Below, piece after piece: positions 1 through 7,440 of a stretch of DNA of 20,657 bases. Under the pieces are notes generated by a model, which had not been told where the DNA came from, ran no database searches, and saw only the letters and a list, made by a program, of their open reading frames with translations. The position numbers were made by a program, and so were the translations under genes. Numbering within the stretch: position 1 is the first letter of the stretch; each line of letters opens with the position of its first letter. Source of the stretch: JdFR-22 sp046537735 (GTDB lineage: Archaea; Halobacteriota; Archaeoglobi; Archaeoglobales; Archaeoglobaceae); contig JBKHKH010000023.1 of NCBI GenBank assembly GCA_046537735.1, positions 1-20,657 of the forward strand, given 5' to 3'.

Positions 1-1
1 A

Positions 2-1093
2 GGATTAAAATCATTAGCCATCAACACAGCTCGAACAGACCTTATGGGCTTGAAACATGTTCCTATGGATAACCGCATTCTCATTGGACAGACGCATGTC
101 AAAGGCCACGGAGTGGGGACTGACAACAAAATGGGAACTAAAGTGACCCAGGAAGAAATTGAGACCATCCTCAATATTATTGACAATAAAGGTACTCATG
201 AAATTGATGCTTTCCTCATAATCGCTGGATTAGGAGGCGGTACAGGCAGTGGAGGATCACCTGTCCTTGCCAAATACCTGTCAGAGATGTACTCTGAGCC
301 GGTATATACCCTGGGGATCCTTCCTGCTTCTGAAGAGGGTAAATTATACTCATTCAACGCCGCAAGAAGTATCGTTTCCCTAACGAAGTATGTAGACAAT
401 CTCATCCTTTTGGACAACGGTACCTGGAAATTCGAGGGGTTCAGCCTGCATGAATCCTTCCACAAGATAAATGAAGAAGTGGTCAAAAGGCTCAGCGTCT
501 TGACCAAAGCTGGTGAACCTGGAGAAGGAGAAACCGTAGGAGAGATGATCGTTGACAGCTCTGAAGTCATAAACACTCTCAAAGGAGGCGGTATTAGCGC
601 CATTGGGTATGCTACCACCCTGGCGGAAGCAGAAAAGAAGCCCATGGATAAATTCTTCTCCTCCTTCAAAAAAGCAAGGAAGCAAGAGGAAAAACCTGTT
701 ATGGACAGCGATAAATCAATGAAGATCTCTTCCTTAGTGAGGAGAGCAACACTGGGTAGATTAACCGTTCCCTGCAGTGTAAAAAGCACGGAAAGGGCTC
801 TCATACTGGTTGCCGGTCCTCCTGAGCACCTGGACAGGAAGGGGCTGGAGAAAGCTAAATTATGGTTAGAAGACCAGATATCAGGCGTCGAAGTGAGAGC
901 TGGAGACTATCCCACCAGAAGAACTAAATATGTTGCCGCCCTGGTTATCCTATCCAACCTCACAGAGATACCGAGGGTGAAAGAATTGCAGAGACTGGCT
1001 GCAGATGCCAAAGAAGGTGTAGAAAACCTGGAACGCATGAAGATGGAGAAAACCTTTTCCCTATTTGATGAGGATATCGAACCACTGATATGA
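2..1093 (+). CDS. cetZ: CetZ-family tubulin/FtsZ homologue, 3' part (start lies left of window)
   Basis: The frame is open from base 2; the ATG at 44 is internal, because in-frame codons before it encode the conserved AINTARTDL segment. 363 residues are visible and only the N-terminal nucleotide-binding strand is missing. The GTP-binding tubulin signature GGGTGSG lies at visible residues 78-84, inside LGGGTGSGGSP. The segment TARTDLMGLKHVP followed by VKGHGVGTDN is typical of the archaeal CetZ branch and unlike cell-division FtsZ, which has NTD with a following Q/A. CetZ proteins polymerise with GTP under the membrane; in haloarchaea they control cell shape and motility. The T7 loop region reads IVDSSEVINTL, so it lacks the first Asn of the classic NxDxxD loop. 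The C-terminus is short (FDEDIEPLI) with no FtsZ-type conserved tail. The downstream gene follows after 16 nt with a strong SD, so both are probably one operon. The family call is firm; the cellular role is inferred. Confidence 0.88.
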   Translation, partial: GLKSLAINTARTDLMGLKHVPMDNRILIGQTHVKGHGVGTDNKMGTKVTQEEIETILNIIDNKGTHEIDAFLIIAGLGGGTGSGGSPVLAKYLSEMYSEPVYTLGILPASEEGKLYSFNAARSIVSLTKYVDNLILLDNGTWKFEGFSLHESFHKINEEVVKRLSVLTKAGEPGEGETVGEMIVDSSEVINTLKGGGISAIGYATTLAEAEKKPMDKFFSSFKKARKQEEKPVMDSDKSMKISSLVRRATLGRLTVPCSVKSTERALILVAGPPEHLDRKGLEKAKLWLEDQISGVEVRAGDYPTRRTKYVAALVILSNLTEIPRVKELQRLAADAKEGVENLERMKMEKTFSLFDEDIEPLI

Positions 1094-1109
1094 TTTATGA
1101 GGTGACGTG

Positions 1110-2420
1110 ATGAAGAGAGTACTGGTAATAGCAACCCTGTTTCTACTGACCATGCTATTGGCCGTTCATCCTGTACTGGGTCTGGAGAGGCTTAACGCCA
1201 CCGATTTTAAAGACCCCGATATCACCCTGTCCATAGACGGAGTGGATGAGAAGCCCTACTTTAAGGATAATCGCTTTTTGCTGGATAAAGTGCTGGAGGG
1301 AGGGGATTCTGTAAAAATAAACTACCCTGTAAAGCCTATAGATGAGGACTCGGCAAAAAATGCTGTTGATAGGACATACACGGTCAAGACCGACTTGAGA
1401 AATGGGATAATAGAGGCATCACTATATTACAGAAAAGGTGGTGGTCAGGGATTTGAGAGCACACCTGGCAAAAATTATCTGGATGTAAAAGTAAGCGATT
1501 GGGATGAAGGACTAAGTGAGATAAACTGCACCATACAGGGAGAGGCGCCTCAGCCTTCTGCCAGACTGCAGGAGATACGGGCCATCTACTTTGATGTGCA
1601 GGTCGCAGAAGATGACTGCTTGCCCCCACTGGTGTTGATGGTGGTGGATTATAATAAATTCCAGTCAGACATAAACTCAATGGAAAAAGAATACAACAAC
1701 TTGACTTCCATCCTTGATGAGTATTCGGGTAAAACAGATACCGGAGAGCTGGATACGTGCCTTGACCGCGCTCACCAGAACCTTTCCGTTGGAGAGAGCT
1801 ATTACACGGAAGGCGATTACCAGAGGGCGGATGAGAAGCTTAATAACGTAGAGGAGTGGCTGAGCAAAGCAGTTGATGCGGTAGAGGAAGTTGAAGCAGA
1901 GTATGCATACCAGCAGGCCGACAGAAAGCTGGATTCTATTGGTTCAACTCTGGATAAGATCGAGCTTTATCTGGAAGAAGTTGAGATGAGAGACAAGCTG
2001 AACACTTCCACACTGCTGGATTACAAGAGTGAGTTCAAGGGAATGCAGCAAACTGCAACAACCCTTAAAGAGGAGCTGGCATCAGCAGAGGGCTATATAA
2101 ATAACCAGAATTACGGGAACGCGAAGGCTAAAGCCGAGAACGTTTTGAACGGCTCTGAAAGTGTTGAGCAGGAAGCCAACTCCTTGCTGGAAGACCTGAA
2201 AAGTGTTATACATATAGAAGAAGATACAATAGCCTCCGCACAATCCACTGCCACTCCCACTGCTACTACAGAGGAGAATGAAGAAGCGACCGCTTTCACC
2301 ATGCCCAGCATTGATTTTAAGTGGGTCGCAATTGCTATCGGGCTTGCGGTCATACTGGGCGGTGCCGGTATAGGGACCAGGAAATACATCAGACGCAGAA
2401 GATGGGATGAGCTGAAATAA
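1110..2420 (+). CDS. Secreted, C-terminally membrane-anchored helical-repeat protein of unknown function
   Basis: I do not recognise a named family. ATG 1110 (436 aa) is chosen over GTG 1107 because the SD GAGGTGA (1099-1105) then has a normal 4-nt spacing. Residues 1-25 form a signal peptide (MKRVLVIATLFLLTML, then a small-residue site). A beta-rich region (about 25-165) follows, with two Cys that could form a disulfide. About residues 185-370 are almost all helical, acidic and coiled-coil-like, with two repeats of a TPR-like pattern (YYTEGDYQRADEKL and YINNQNYGNAKAKAE). Next come a Thr/Pro/Glu-rich stalk, one membrane helix (WVAIAIGLAVILGGAGIG) and an RRRR-containing cytoplasmic tail. The topology is therefore type I: outside domain, single anchor, short basic tail. 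It sits directly behind cetZ, so it could link the cytoskeleton to the cell surface, but that rests on context only. Confidence 0.8.
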   Translation: MKRVLVIATLFLLTMLLAVHPVLGLERLNATDFKDPDITLSIDGVDEKPYFKDNRFLLDKVLEGGDSVKINYPVKPIDEDSAKNAVDRTYTVKTDLRNGIIEASLYYRKGGGQGFESTPGKNYLDVKVSDWDEGLSEINCTIQGEAPQPSARLQEIRAIYFDVQVAEDDCLPPLVLMVVDYNKFQSDINSMEKEYNNLTSILDEYSGKTDTGELDTCLDRAHQNLSVGESYYTEGDYQRADEKLNNVEEWLSKAVDAVEEVEAEYAYQQADRKLDSIGSTLDKIELYLEEVEMRDKLNTSTLLDYKSEFKGMQQTATTLKEELASAEGYINNQNYGNAKAKAENVLNGSESVEQEANSLLEDLKSVIHIEEDTIASAQSTATPTATTEENEEATAFTMPSIDFKWVAIAIGLAVILGGAGIGTRKYIRRRRWDELK

Positions 2421-2456
2421 GCTGGGAAGCGATTATTGATTTATTGATTGCACGAC

Positions 2457-3107
2457 CTAGCCAAAGAACCGTTGAGCAAAAGTAGAGTGTTTATTTTCGC
2501 ATCTCTGCTGGAATAAGCATTTGCTACATTTTTTATCGTCTCTTTTCTCCGGGATGAAGCCTTTCTTGATGTTCAGCACTCTCTCCACTAACTTTAACAC
2601 ATTGCGCTTGTCCTTTCTTTCCACGTCTATCTGTTTCAATTTACCGTCATAACAGTGGTACACATACCCTGTGGAAGAACCCAGCATCATGCAGAAGGCT
2701 GTAAGCCTTATCCTATCCCTGAACCACACATCCTTTTCAGGGGAAGTTAGGGAGAGGACTAGAGGAGCTTTATCTTTGCTGGTTCTTACCAACTCATCTA
2801 CTTTACCCTTTAACCTGTAATTTTCTGACTGGAGTAATGCGTCCCAGTCCACACCTTCAACCTCTTGAAGGATGGAGGAGTAAACGAATTTTTGAGCAGC
2901 CTGATTGAACAACGACTTATATTTCTCACCATAATAGGAGATGAACTTTTTACACGCCCAGTCCCTATCCATATCCATTCTGAGGGTGATATAGATGTCC
3001 CGGGCAGCGTGCATCTCGCTCACGTAATCTTCTTCGAACCTGTTCCTGTAATAGCACAGCCGGGGGCAGTAGAGATAGCTGGTGATATCGCTCACTCTGG
3101 CAAACAT
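2457..3107 (-). CDS. Cas4/RecB-like Fe-S protein with a degenerate nuclease site
   Basis: 216 aa, about the length of Cas4. The N-terminal YLYCPRLCYY motif and a C-terminal CSKCLFQQRC cluster (C14, C194, C197, C203) match the four Cys that bind the [4Fe-4S] cluster in Cas4/AddB-type PD-(D/E)XK proteins. GKVDELV (D104) matches the metal-binding Asp motif. The following strand reads PLVLSLTS where active enzymes have an ExK motif, and the QxxxY motif is RLTAF. Several catalytic positions are thus replaced, and activity is doubtful. It is the last gene of a minus-strand run herA, UPF0212, this gene, with a 65-nt gap before it. HerA usually partners the NurA nuclease, and this could be a structural or non-catalytic partner instead. 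No CRISPR array or other cas gene is in the window, so a CRISPR role is not supported. The family call is good; the function is unknown. Confidence 0.75.
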   Translation of the reverse strand: MFARVSDITSYLYCPRLCYYRNRFEEDYVSEMHAARDIYITLRMDMDRDWACKKFISYYGEKYKSLFNQAAQKFVYSSILQEVEGVDWDALLQSENYRLKGKVDELVRTSKDKAPLVLSLTSPEKDVWFRDRIRLTAFCMMLGSSTGYVYHCYDGKLKQIDVERKDKRNVLKLVERVLNIKKGFIPEKRDDKKCSKCLFQQRCENKHSTFAQRFFG

Positions 3108-3172
3108 TGAGTTTACATATAGCTATTATTTCAAATGTCTTTCGATTTGTTTTTACAAAAAATTACTACTTT

Positions 3173-3508
3173 CTATTCCCCTATTTCCTTTACTTCCACT
3201 ACTTCTAGGGGGATGTTCTTGAGCCTCTTCCCTATCTCATATCTGGCGATCCTGGACGCATGTTCTTCGCTATCCGCATTAAAGACCTTTATTTCAAAGA
3301 AAAGTCCCACTATAGCCGTGTTTGCCACCAGAAACACGCTTTTAAGGGATTCCTTGCATTTGGGGCATTCAACATCTCCCACATTGACTTCCACAAAATC
3401 GAGGTCCAGCTTCTTTCCCGCCTCGGAGACAGCTATGTTCATGGCATCCTCCGGGCTCCTGGCACTTTTAACTATCCATGCCCCGTTAAGAGTTACTTTG
3501 TAATTCAT
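3173..3508 (-). CDS. UPF0212 (DUF555) archaeal conserved protein
   Basis: 111 aa. The start NYKVTLNGAWIVKSARSPED, the GDVECPKC segment with a CxxC pair (C51/C54 region), and AIVGLFFEIKVFNADSEEHA are the recognisable signature of the UPF0212/DUF555 family, found in many euryarchaea and of unknown function. Only one CxxC is present, so a zinc site would need a second copy or another ligand. ATG 3508 lies 3 nt after the herA stop codon, with a GGTGGC SD-like element inside the herA 3' end; the two are almost certainly co-transcribed and probably translationally coupled. The position suggests a link to DNA processing, but no catalytic motif is visible. Confidence 0.87.
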   Translation of the reverse strand: MNYKVTLNGAWIVKSARSPEDAMNIAVSEAGKKLDLDFVEVNVGDVECPKCKESLKSVFLVANTAIVGLFFEIKVFNADSEEHASRIARYEIGKRLKNIPLEVVEVKEIGE

Positions 3509-3511
3509 CGT

Positions 3512-5071
3512 TTAGCCACCGAACATCTTTTTGAGAAGACCACCTTTCTCCTTCTCCTGCTGCTCTACTTGTATTTTTTCTTCCTTTTCAGGTTTCTTGT
3601 CCTTCGGTTTTTTCTGCTTTTGTTTTTGCTTGACAATATTCACTGAAGCACCGCCGTGCTTGCTTCTCTTCACCCTGATGCTGGCGATGATCGGTCTTTC
3701 CAGCTCAGGGCTGATGACCATTGCCGTCCCGGGTGGGATCCTTTTTATTTCTTCTACGGTGTCCGAAGTCAATCCCTCAACTCCTCTTTTTATGGCGTTA
3801 ATGTCGTTGGGGTTGGTCACTTTCAGGATTATCTGGGTGTTGCACTGACTGATAACATTTTTATCCACTCTTGCCGGCCTCTGGCTGATGACCATCAATC
3901 CCAAACCGAATTTTCTTCCCTCGCTGGCTATGGTCCTTAACACCTGAGTGGACACTGCTTTCCCGAACCCTCTTTCAGGTATAAAGTTATGGGCTTCTTC
4001 CAGCACTATCATACCCGCAGGGACTTCGTCCCTCTTTCTCAGTTCGAACAGTTGAGAAGTGACCCTGGAGACTATGAGGTCCTGATGCTCAGGGGGAATG
4101 CCTCTCATGTCCAGCACAATAGCTTTTCCATTTTGCAATAGGACTTGAATGGGTGTTGCATCCTTTCCGAACAATCCGGGATCCTTGATCTTCTCCAGAG
4201 ACCCCATCACAGTCCACTTGGAATTGTGCTTCATTTCCTCTACCTCAGTGATTATATCATCGATGGTGTAGTTCTTTCCCTTCAGATCTTTTATGGCCTG
4301 ATGGAGTAAACCCTGAGAAGATGGATTGGTTATACCTGTGAGCTCGATGATCTCCTCCGCAGTCAAGTTCAGGCCATCCAGCTTGAGAATGCCGTCTGAT
4401 TTATCCGTGAAAGGTGAGTTAGGGGGGACATAGAGCTTTATTTTATTGCCGTATCCCTGGGGCTTGATGCCGAACCTCTTCATTTTCTCCTTTTCATCCG
4501 GGTCATCGTTTGACTCCACCATTTTGGAGTATTCGCCATGCGGGTCGATAATGAACATGGGGACATTTCTTTCCAGCAGTTCCTCCACCAGAACTCCTGC
4601 CGTGTAGCTCTTCCCGCTACCTGTTTTGGCCAGTATACAGCAGTGCTTCTGGATAAGCGAGTTCACGTCTATGTTCACCCTGATATCACTATCCTTTAGA
4701 TGACCTATGTAAGCTCCTTCATTTTCCAGTCCCAGAGCTTCAGCAACTAATTCACTATCAGCTTTGAATACGTTCTCCCCGGGGACAAATGGAGTTTTAG
4801 GTACTTTTAAGAGGCCGTTCTCATCCCTCTTTCCGATTACTGTAGCCTTGGCCAGATAAACTTCTTTTTCAGCATCTCTCCCCTGGAGGGCATCACTTTC
4901 ATTGAGGTCGGCTGTAGCTTTAATAGCAAAGACCTGAGCGATAATCCATCCTTCAGCATCATTCCATACTTTAACATAATCCGTTCTCCCTATTTCTCTG
5001 GGATCAAATACTACAAAACTGAAATTTGTTGAGCTTGCTTCACCATAGATTCTACCTACTGTTCCTTTCAT
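3512..5071 (-). CDS. herA: HerA-type bipolar DNA translocase/helicase
   Basis: 519 aa, the expected size for archaeal HerA. An N-terminal beta-rich HAS-barrel region (about 1-135) precedes a RecA-like FtsK/HerA ATPase core. Walker A is AKTGSGKS (148-155); the IIDPHGEYS segment (about 174-182) and Walker B MIVLEEAHNF (354-363) are in the right order, followed by the SEGRKFGLGLMVISQRP sensor region. HerA forms a hexameric ring that pumps DNA during double-strand-break end resection with NurA, Mre11 and Rad50. None of those partners is in the window; the next genes are UPF0212 and a degenerate Cas4-like protein. After about residue 475 there is a Lys/Glu/Gln-rich low-complexity tail ending in GGLLKKMFGG, an unusual extension that might bind partners. 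ATG 5071 has an adjacent AAAGG and a TATA-like box about 29 nt upstream, so the mRNA may be nearly leaderless. Confidence 0.9.
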   Translation of the reverse strand: MKGTVGRIYGEASSTNFSFVVFDPREIGRTDYVKVWNDAEGWIIAQVFAIKATADLNESDALQGRDAEKEVYLAKATVIGKRDENGLLKVPKTPFVPGENVFKADSELVAEALGLENEGAYIGHLKDSDIRVNIDVNSLIQKHCCILAKTGSGKSYTAGVLVEELLERNVPMFIIDPHGEYSKMVESNDDPDEKEKMKRFGIKPQGYGNKIKLYVPPNSPFTDKSDGILKLDGLNLTAEEIIELTGITNPSSQGLLHQAIKDLKGKNYTIDDIITEVEEMKHNSKWTVMGSLEKIKDPGLFGKDATPIQVLLQNGKAIVLDMRGIPPEHQDLIVSRVTSQLFELRKRDEVPAGMIVLEEAHNFIPERGFGKAVSTQVLRTIASEGRKFGLGLMVISQRPARVDKNVISQCNTQIILKVTNPNDINAIKRGVEGLTSDTVEEIKRIPPGTAMVISPELERPIIASIRVKRSKHGGASVNIVKQKQKQKKPKDKKPEKEEKIQVEQQEKEKGGLLKKMFGG

Positions 5072-5096
5072 CCTTTGATAACAATGACGAAATGAG

Positions 5097-5104
5097 ATTA
5101 AAAT
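5097..5104 (-). promoter_or_regulatory. Putative TATA box for the herA operon
   Basis: On the minus strand this reads ATTTTAAT, centred about 29 nt before the herA ATG at 5071. This is the right place for a TATA box driving a leaderless or very short-leader transcript. The 115-nt gap between herA and the radical SAM stop codon has room for this promoter and shows no other clear element. Confidence 0.4.
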
Positions 5105-5186
5105 GTTTCCACTGGGCCATGATCTTATTCCTCTCTACATGTATTATTGTATATGTTTAAAGAGGATGGTGGAGATCATGTTAAAA

Positions 5187-6443
5187 CTAAATCTGTTTGG
5201 TATGGACATGAGCCACAATTTTTTCCCTAAGTTCCTCCCACTTCTTCTTATTTAGGATACAGCCGGGATCCGTTTCTGCCACATCGCCATAATAAGCGTA
5301 GGCTCTTGCTCTACATCCACCACAGATGCTCCTGGAGCTGCAGCTACTGCACTTCTCGGCATATTCCTCTCTTTTCCTTGCTTTTTCCAGCACAGATGAG
5401 TTCAACCACACGTCCATGAAGGAATCTTGGCGGATATTTCCCAGAGTCACAGGGAAGAACACACAAGGAGTTAAGTCCCCATTAGGCTGAAGGGCCCAGT
5501 AAAGTCTACCACAGCCGCAACCACCAATAAAGTCTGCAAGGAACTTGACACCTTCCTGCATTTCTTCGTCCTGACCCACAGTATCGAAGTGGGTTGCAGA
5601 GACCATTCCTCCCTTAGCAGCTACTCTACCGTATTGAGGAGCAGTAGACAGTATATTTAACTCCCTTTTCTGAGATTCTGAAGCCAACATGGTCAAAAGC
5701 TCTTCCCTTTCACGCGGAGAGATGTCAAGTTCGACCAAATCCCTTCCCCTCCCCGTGGGAATAAAGTTGTAGTGCATGAATATATCCACACCCATCTCCT
5801 CTGCGAGGTCTATCACGTCATCTACTTCATGAAGATTGTCCTTGGTGACAGTCATTGCGATCCCTGTGGTTATATCTGAGTTTACCGCATTTTCAATGCC
5901 TTCAATTGTTCTCTCGAAGGCATTAGACCCTCTCATCTTATTGTGGGTCTTCTTCAAACCATCCAGCGAAACTTGAATATACTGGCAGTCGAGGTCTTCC
6001 AGCTTTTTCACCTTATCCTCAGTTAGATGTGTTCCATTAGTGGCTATCGCTACTCCCATCTCTCTTTCTTTTGCTCTTTCCACTATCTGAAAGAAGTCCT
6101 TCCTCACCAGGGGTTCTCCACCTGAGAATGCTATATAAGCCACTCCTGCATCTGCCATCTCGTCCACAGCATCCATTGCCTCTTGCGTGGTGAGCTCATC
6201 CGGTGTGGACCTATCAGCCCTCTGATAACAGTGCTTACACCTCAAGTTGCAGGCGTTGGTAAAGTTCCATACCACCAAGAAGGGTGCATAACTAACGAAT
6301 GGTTTTGTCGGGCCTCTCCAGGCCAGTCCTTCAAGAGTAGCAGCCAAACCTTTCCGCCATAAACTTTCCCTCAAATTCCCCCTGACAATTTCGTGAGGAA
6401 TGTTCATGCGGTCGGAGAACCTATCTATAACTGTTTTTACCAT
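5187..6443 (-). CDS. Radical SAM enzyme with SPASM/twitch Fe-S domain, substrate unknown
   Basis: 418 aa. The radical SAM cluster motif CNLRCKHC gives C65, C69 and C72 (CxxxCxxC). SGGEP (107-111) is the SAM-binding GGE motif, and ATNGT and QVSLDG follow as in the TIM-barrel core. The C-terminal third has a SPASM-type cysteine set for auxiliary clusters: C309/C311, C327, then C365, C368, C374, C377 and C395 (CSSCSSRSICGGC). Families with this layout modify peptides or proteins (PqqE- and anaerobic-sulfatase-maturase-like) or finish haem (AhbC/AhbD in the alternative haem pathway). The sequence around C65 does not let me choose. A haem role would suit the nearby cytochromes, but they are over 4 kb away on separate transcripts. 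No precursor peptide gene is visible beside it. It appears monocistronic, with its own AT-rich promoter and about 124 nt between it and dph5. Confidence 0.85.
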   Translation of the reverse strand: MVKTVIDRFSDRMNIPHEIVRGNLRESLWRKGLAATLEGLAWRGPTKPFVSYAPFLVVWNFTNACNLRCKHCYQRADRSTPDELTTQEAMDAVDEMADAGVAYIAFSGGEPLVRKDFFQIVERAKEREMGVAIATNGTHLTEDKVKKLEDLDCQYIQVSLDGLKKTHNKMRGSNAFERTIEGIENAVNSDITTGIAMTVTKDNLHEVDDVIDLAEEMGVDIFMHYNFIPTGRGRDLVELDISPREREELLTMLASESQKRELNILSTAPQYGRVAAKGGMVSATHFDTVGQDEEMQEGVKFLADFIGGCGCGRLYWALQPNGDLTPCVFFPVTLGNIRQDSFMDVWLNSSVLEKARKREEYAEKCSSCSSRSICGGCRARAYAYYGDVAETDPGCILNKKKWEELREKIVAHVHTKQI

Positions 6444-6464
6444 CAGATAGGCCAGTTTGTCCTT

Positions 6465-6483
6465 GAAAGTAAGATCGACTTTC
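6465..6483. repeat. Inverted repeat GAAAGT-N7-ACTTTC in the radical SAM leader
   Basis: Six-base arms GAAAGT (6465-6470) and ACTTTC (6478-6483) are separated by AAGATCG. A third half-site ACTTTC, within GACTTTCG, recurs at 6551-6556 on the other side of the TATA-like region; GACTTTCG is also present at 6477-6484. This could be an operator overlapping the transcript start, or chance. Short arms make it weak evidence alone. Confidence 0.3.
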
Positions 6484-6494
6484 GTTCCTCCGTA

Positions 6495-6520
6495 CTATAA
6501 TAATATCTTATTTTAATATA
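6495..6520 (-). promoter_or_regulatory. AT-rich promoter core for the radical SAM gene
   Basis: On the minus strand the segment starts TATATTAAAATAAG and continues into ATTATTATAG. Either could be a TATA box, giving a leader of about 30-45 nt before ATG 6443. The choice between them cannot be made by eye. GAAAGT-type half-sites lie on both sides (see the 6465-6483 entry). Confidence 0.45.
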
Positions 6521-6568
6521 GATCATTAATCGGTGTGCTAACTCTGATTGACTTTCGAAGTTGACAGC

Positions 6569-7345
6569 TCAGAAAACTCTGTTTTCAAGATCTCTCGGAG
6601 CGCTGGCAAATTCTGCAAGGGACTCGTATTCCATAAAGTGAATACTGGGAGAGAGTATTACCAAAACATGTAATGGCTCACCAAATTCCACTTTTTTCAG
6701 TTTTTCCAGCTTATCACACTTTACAAAAGGATTTTCACTACCGGCTCTGGCTATACCCACTGCATAACAGTCCCTTAACGCATCCTCCTTATCTGAGTCC
6801 TTTAAGATCTCTATCCCTTTGTTTATTTTCATGGGGGAGGGATGGAGATCCAAAAAGAGGAGAGTGTGGGCATTAATAATCCAGTTGGATTCGATCACAT
6901 CCAGAATACTGGAAGAAATTCCGTGTGAGTGTGGATAGCTAATGGAAGTCGATTTTCCAAATCGGTAATTGTGTAGACCTGTCAATCCGCACACTGCAGA
7001 AATAATACTGGCATTATATATGACCCTAACTTCCACGTCCTTCTTCTTGGCTTCCAGTCTAATTGCCGAGTGAGTGGTGGCTATCATGGGATCTCCGGGC
7101 ACCAAAATAACTATATCCTTACTGACAGCTTTTTCAATTATTTTGTTGCTGTTCTCTTCAAGATCACTCCTTTCCAGAACACCTACATCTTTTTCCAGTA
7201 AACTCTCAATTTTATGCAGGGTTGTACCTCCAAGTTGTGAAGTATAGAATTCGATAAAGACCTCATCACACTTTCTAGCCAACTCGTATCCTTTGAATGA
7301 GATATCTTTCTCGTCCCACAGACCCAGCCCAATAAAGAATAACAT
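6569..7345 (-). CDS. dph5: Diphthine synthase (diphthamide biosynthesis methyltransferase)
   Basis: 258 aa, the normal length of archaeal Dph5/DphB. It uses SAM to trimethylate the amino-carboxypropyl group on the conserved His of elongation factor 2, the second step to diphthamide. Seen in the sequence: the N-terminal FFIGLGLWDEKDIS, where GLGL is the cofactor loop of class III (tetrapyrrole-methylase-like) enzymes; EFYTSQLGG; and the LVPGDPMIATTH motif (81-92). YNASIISAVCGLTGLHNYRFG and IARAGSENP follow as in the family. The ATG at 7345 faces apgM across a 95-nt divergent gap. No close partner gene is present. Confidence 0.93.
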   Translation of the reverse strand: MLFFIGLGLWDEKDISFKGYELARKCDEVFIEFYTSQLGGTTLHKIESLLEKDVGVLERSDLEENSNKIIEKAVSKDIVILVPGDPMIATTHSAIRLEAKKKDVEVRVIYNASIISAVCGLTGLHNYRFGKSTSISYPHSHGISSSILDVIESNWIINAHTLLFLDLHPSPMKINKGIEILKDSDKEDALRDCYAVGIARAGSENPFVKCDKLEKLKKVEFGEPLHVLVILSPSIHFMEYESLAEFASAPRDLENRVF

Positions 7346-7440
7346 GAAAACAGGAACAGTCCATGGATTAAGTCTTTTTCTACGGGGGGGTGTAGAGTGA
7401 AAATCAATAAGTTTTAAAGGTTGAAATCCGGATTTTTAGC
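7346..7440. promoter_or_regulatory. Divergent promoter region dph5 / apgM
   Basis: For apgM, GTTTTAAA at 7411-7418 is a TATA-like box ending about 22 nt before ATG 7441, which fits a leaderless mRNA; no SD precedes the ATG. For dph5 (minus strand), an ACTTAATCC stretch near 7365-7373 is a weaker TATA candidate at a similar distance. A run of seven G (7384-7390) lies between the two. Confidence 0.45.

Noticed and set aside
196..804. Long open frame on the minus strand opposite cetZ
   Set aside because: It lies wholly inside the cetZ reading frame, which carries the tubulin signature; the antisense product has no recognisable domain.
2457..3107. CRISPR-Cas locus suggested by the Cas4-like gene
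   Set aside because: No repeat-spacer array, Cas1 or Cas2 is in the window, and the nuclease residues look degraded.
3135..3940. Plus-strand open frames opposite UPF0212 and the herA 3' end (Phe/Leu-rich)
   Set aside because: They mirror the Lys/Glu-rich herA tail and known family residues on the other strand; hydrophobic appearance comes from antisense of Lys/Glu codons.
5178..5255. 25-codon plus-strand frame with a GGAG-type SD, antisense to the end of the radical SAM gene
   Set aside because: It overlaps conserved coding sequence on the other strand and has no partner gene or family resemblance; chance is likelier.
5187..6443. Naming the radical SAM gene ahbC or ahbD (haem synthesis)
   Set aside because: The core motifs are shared by many SPASM-type enzymes and no other haem gene is nearby.
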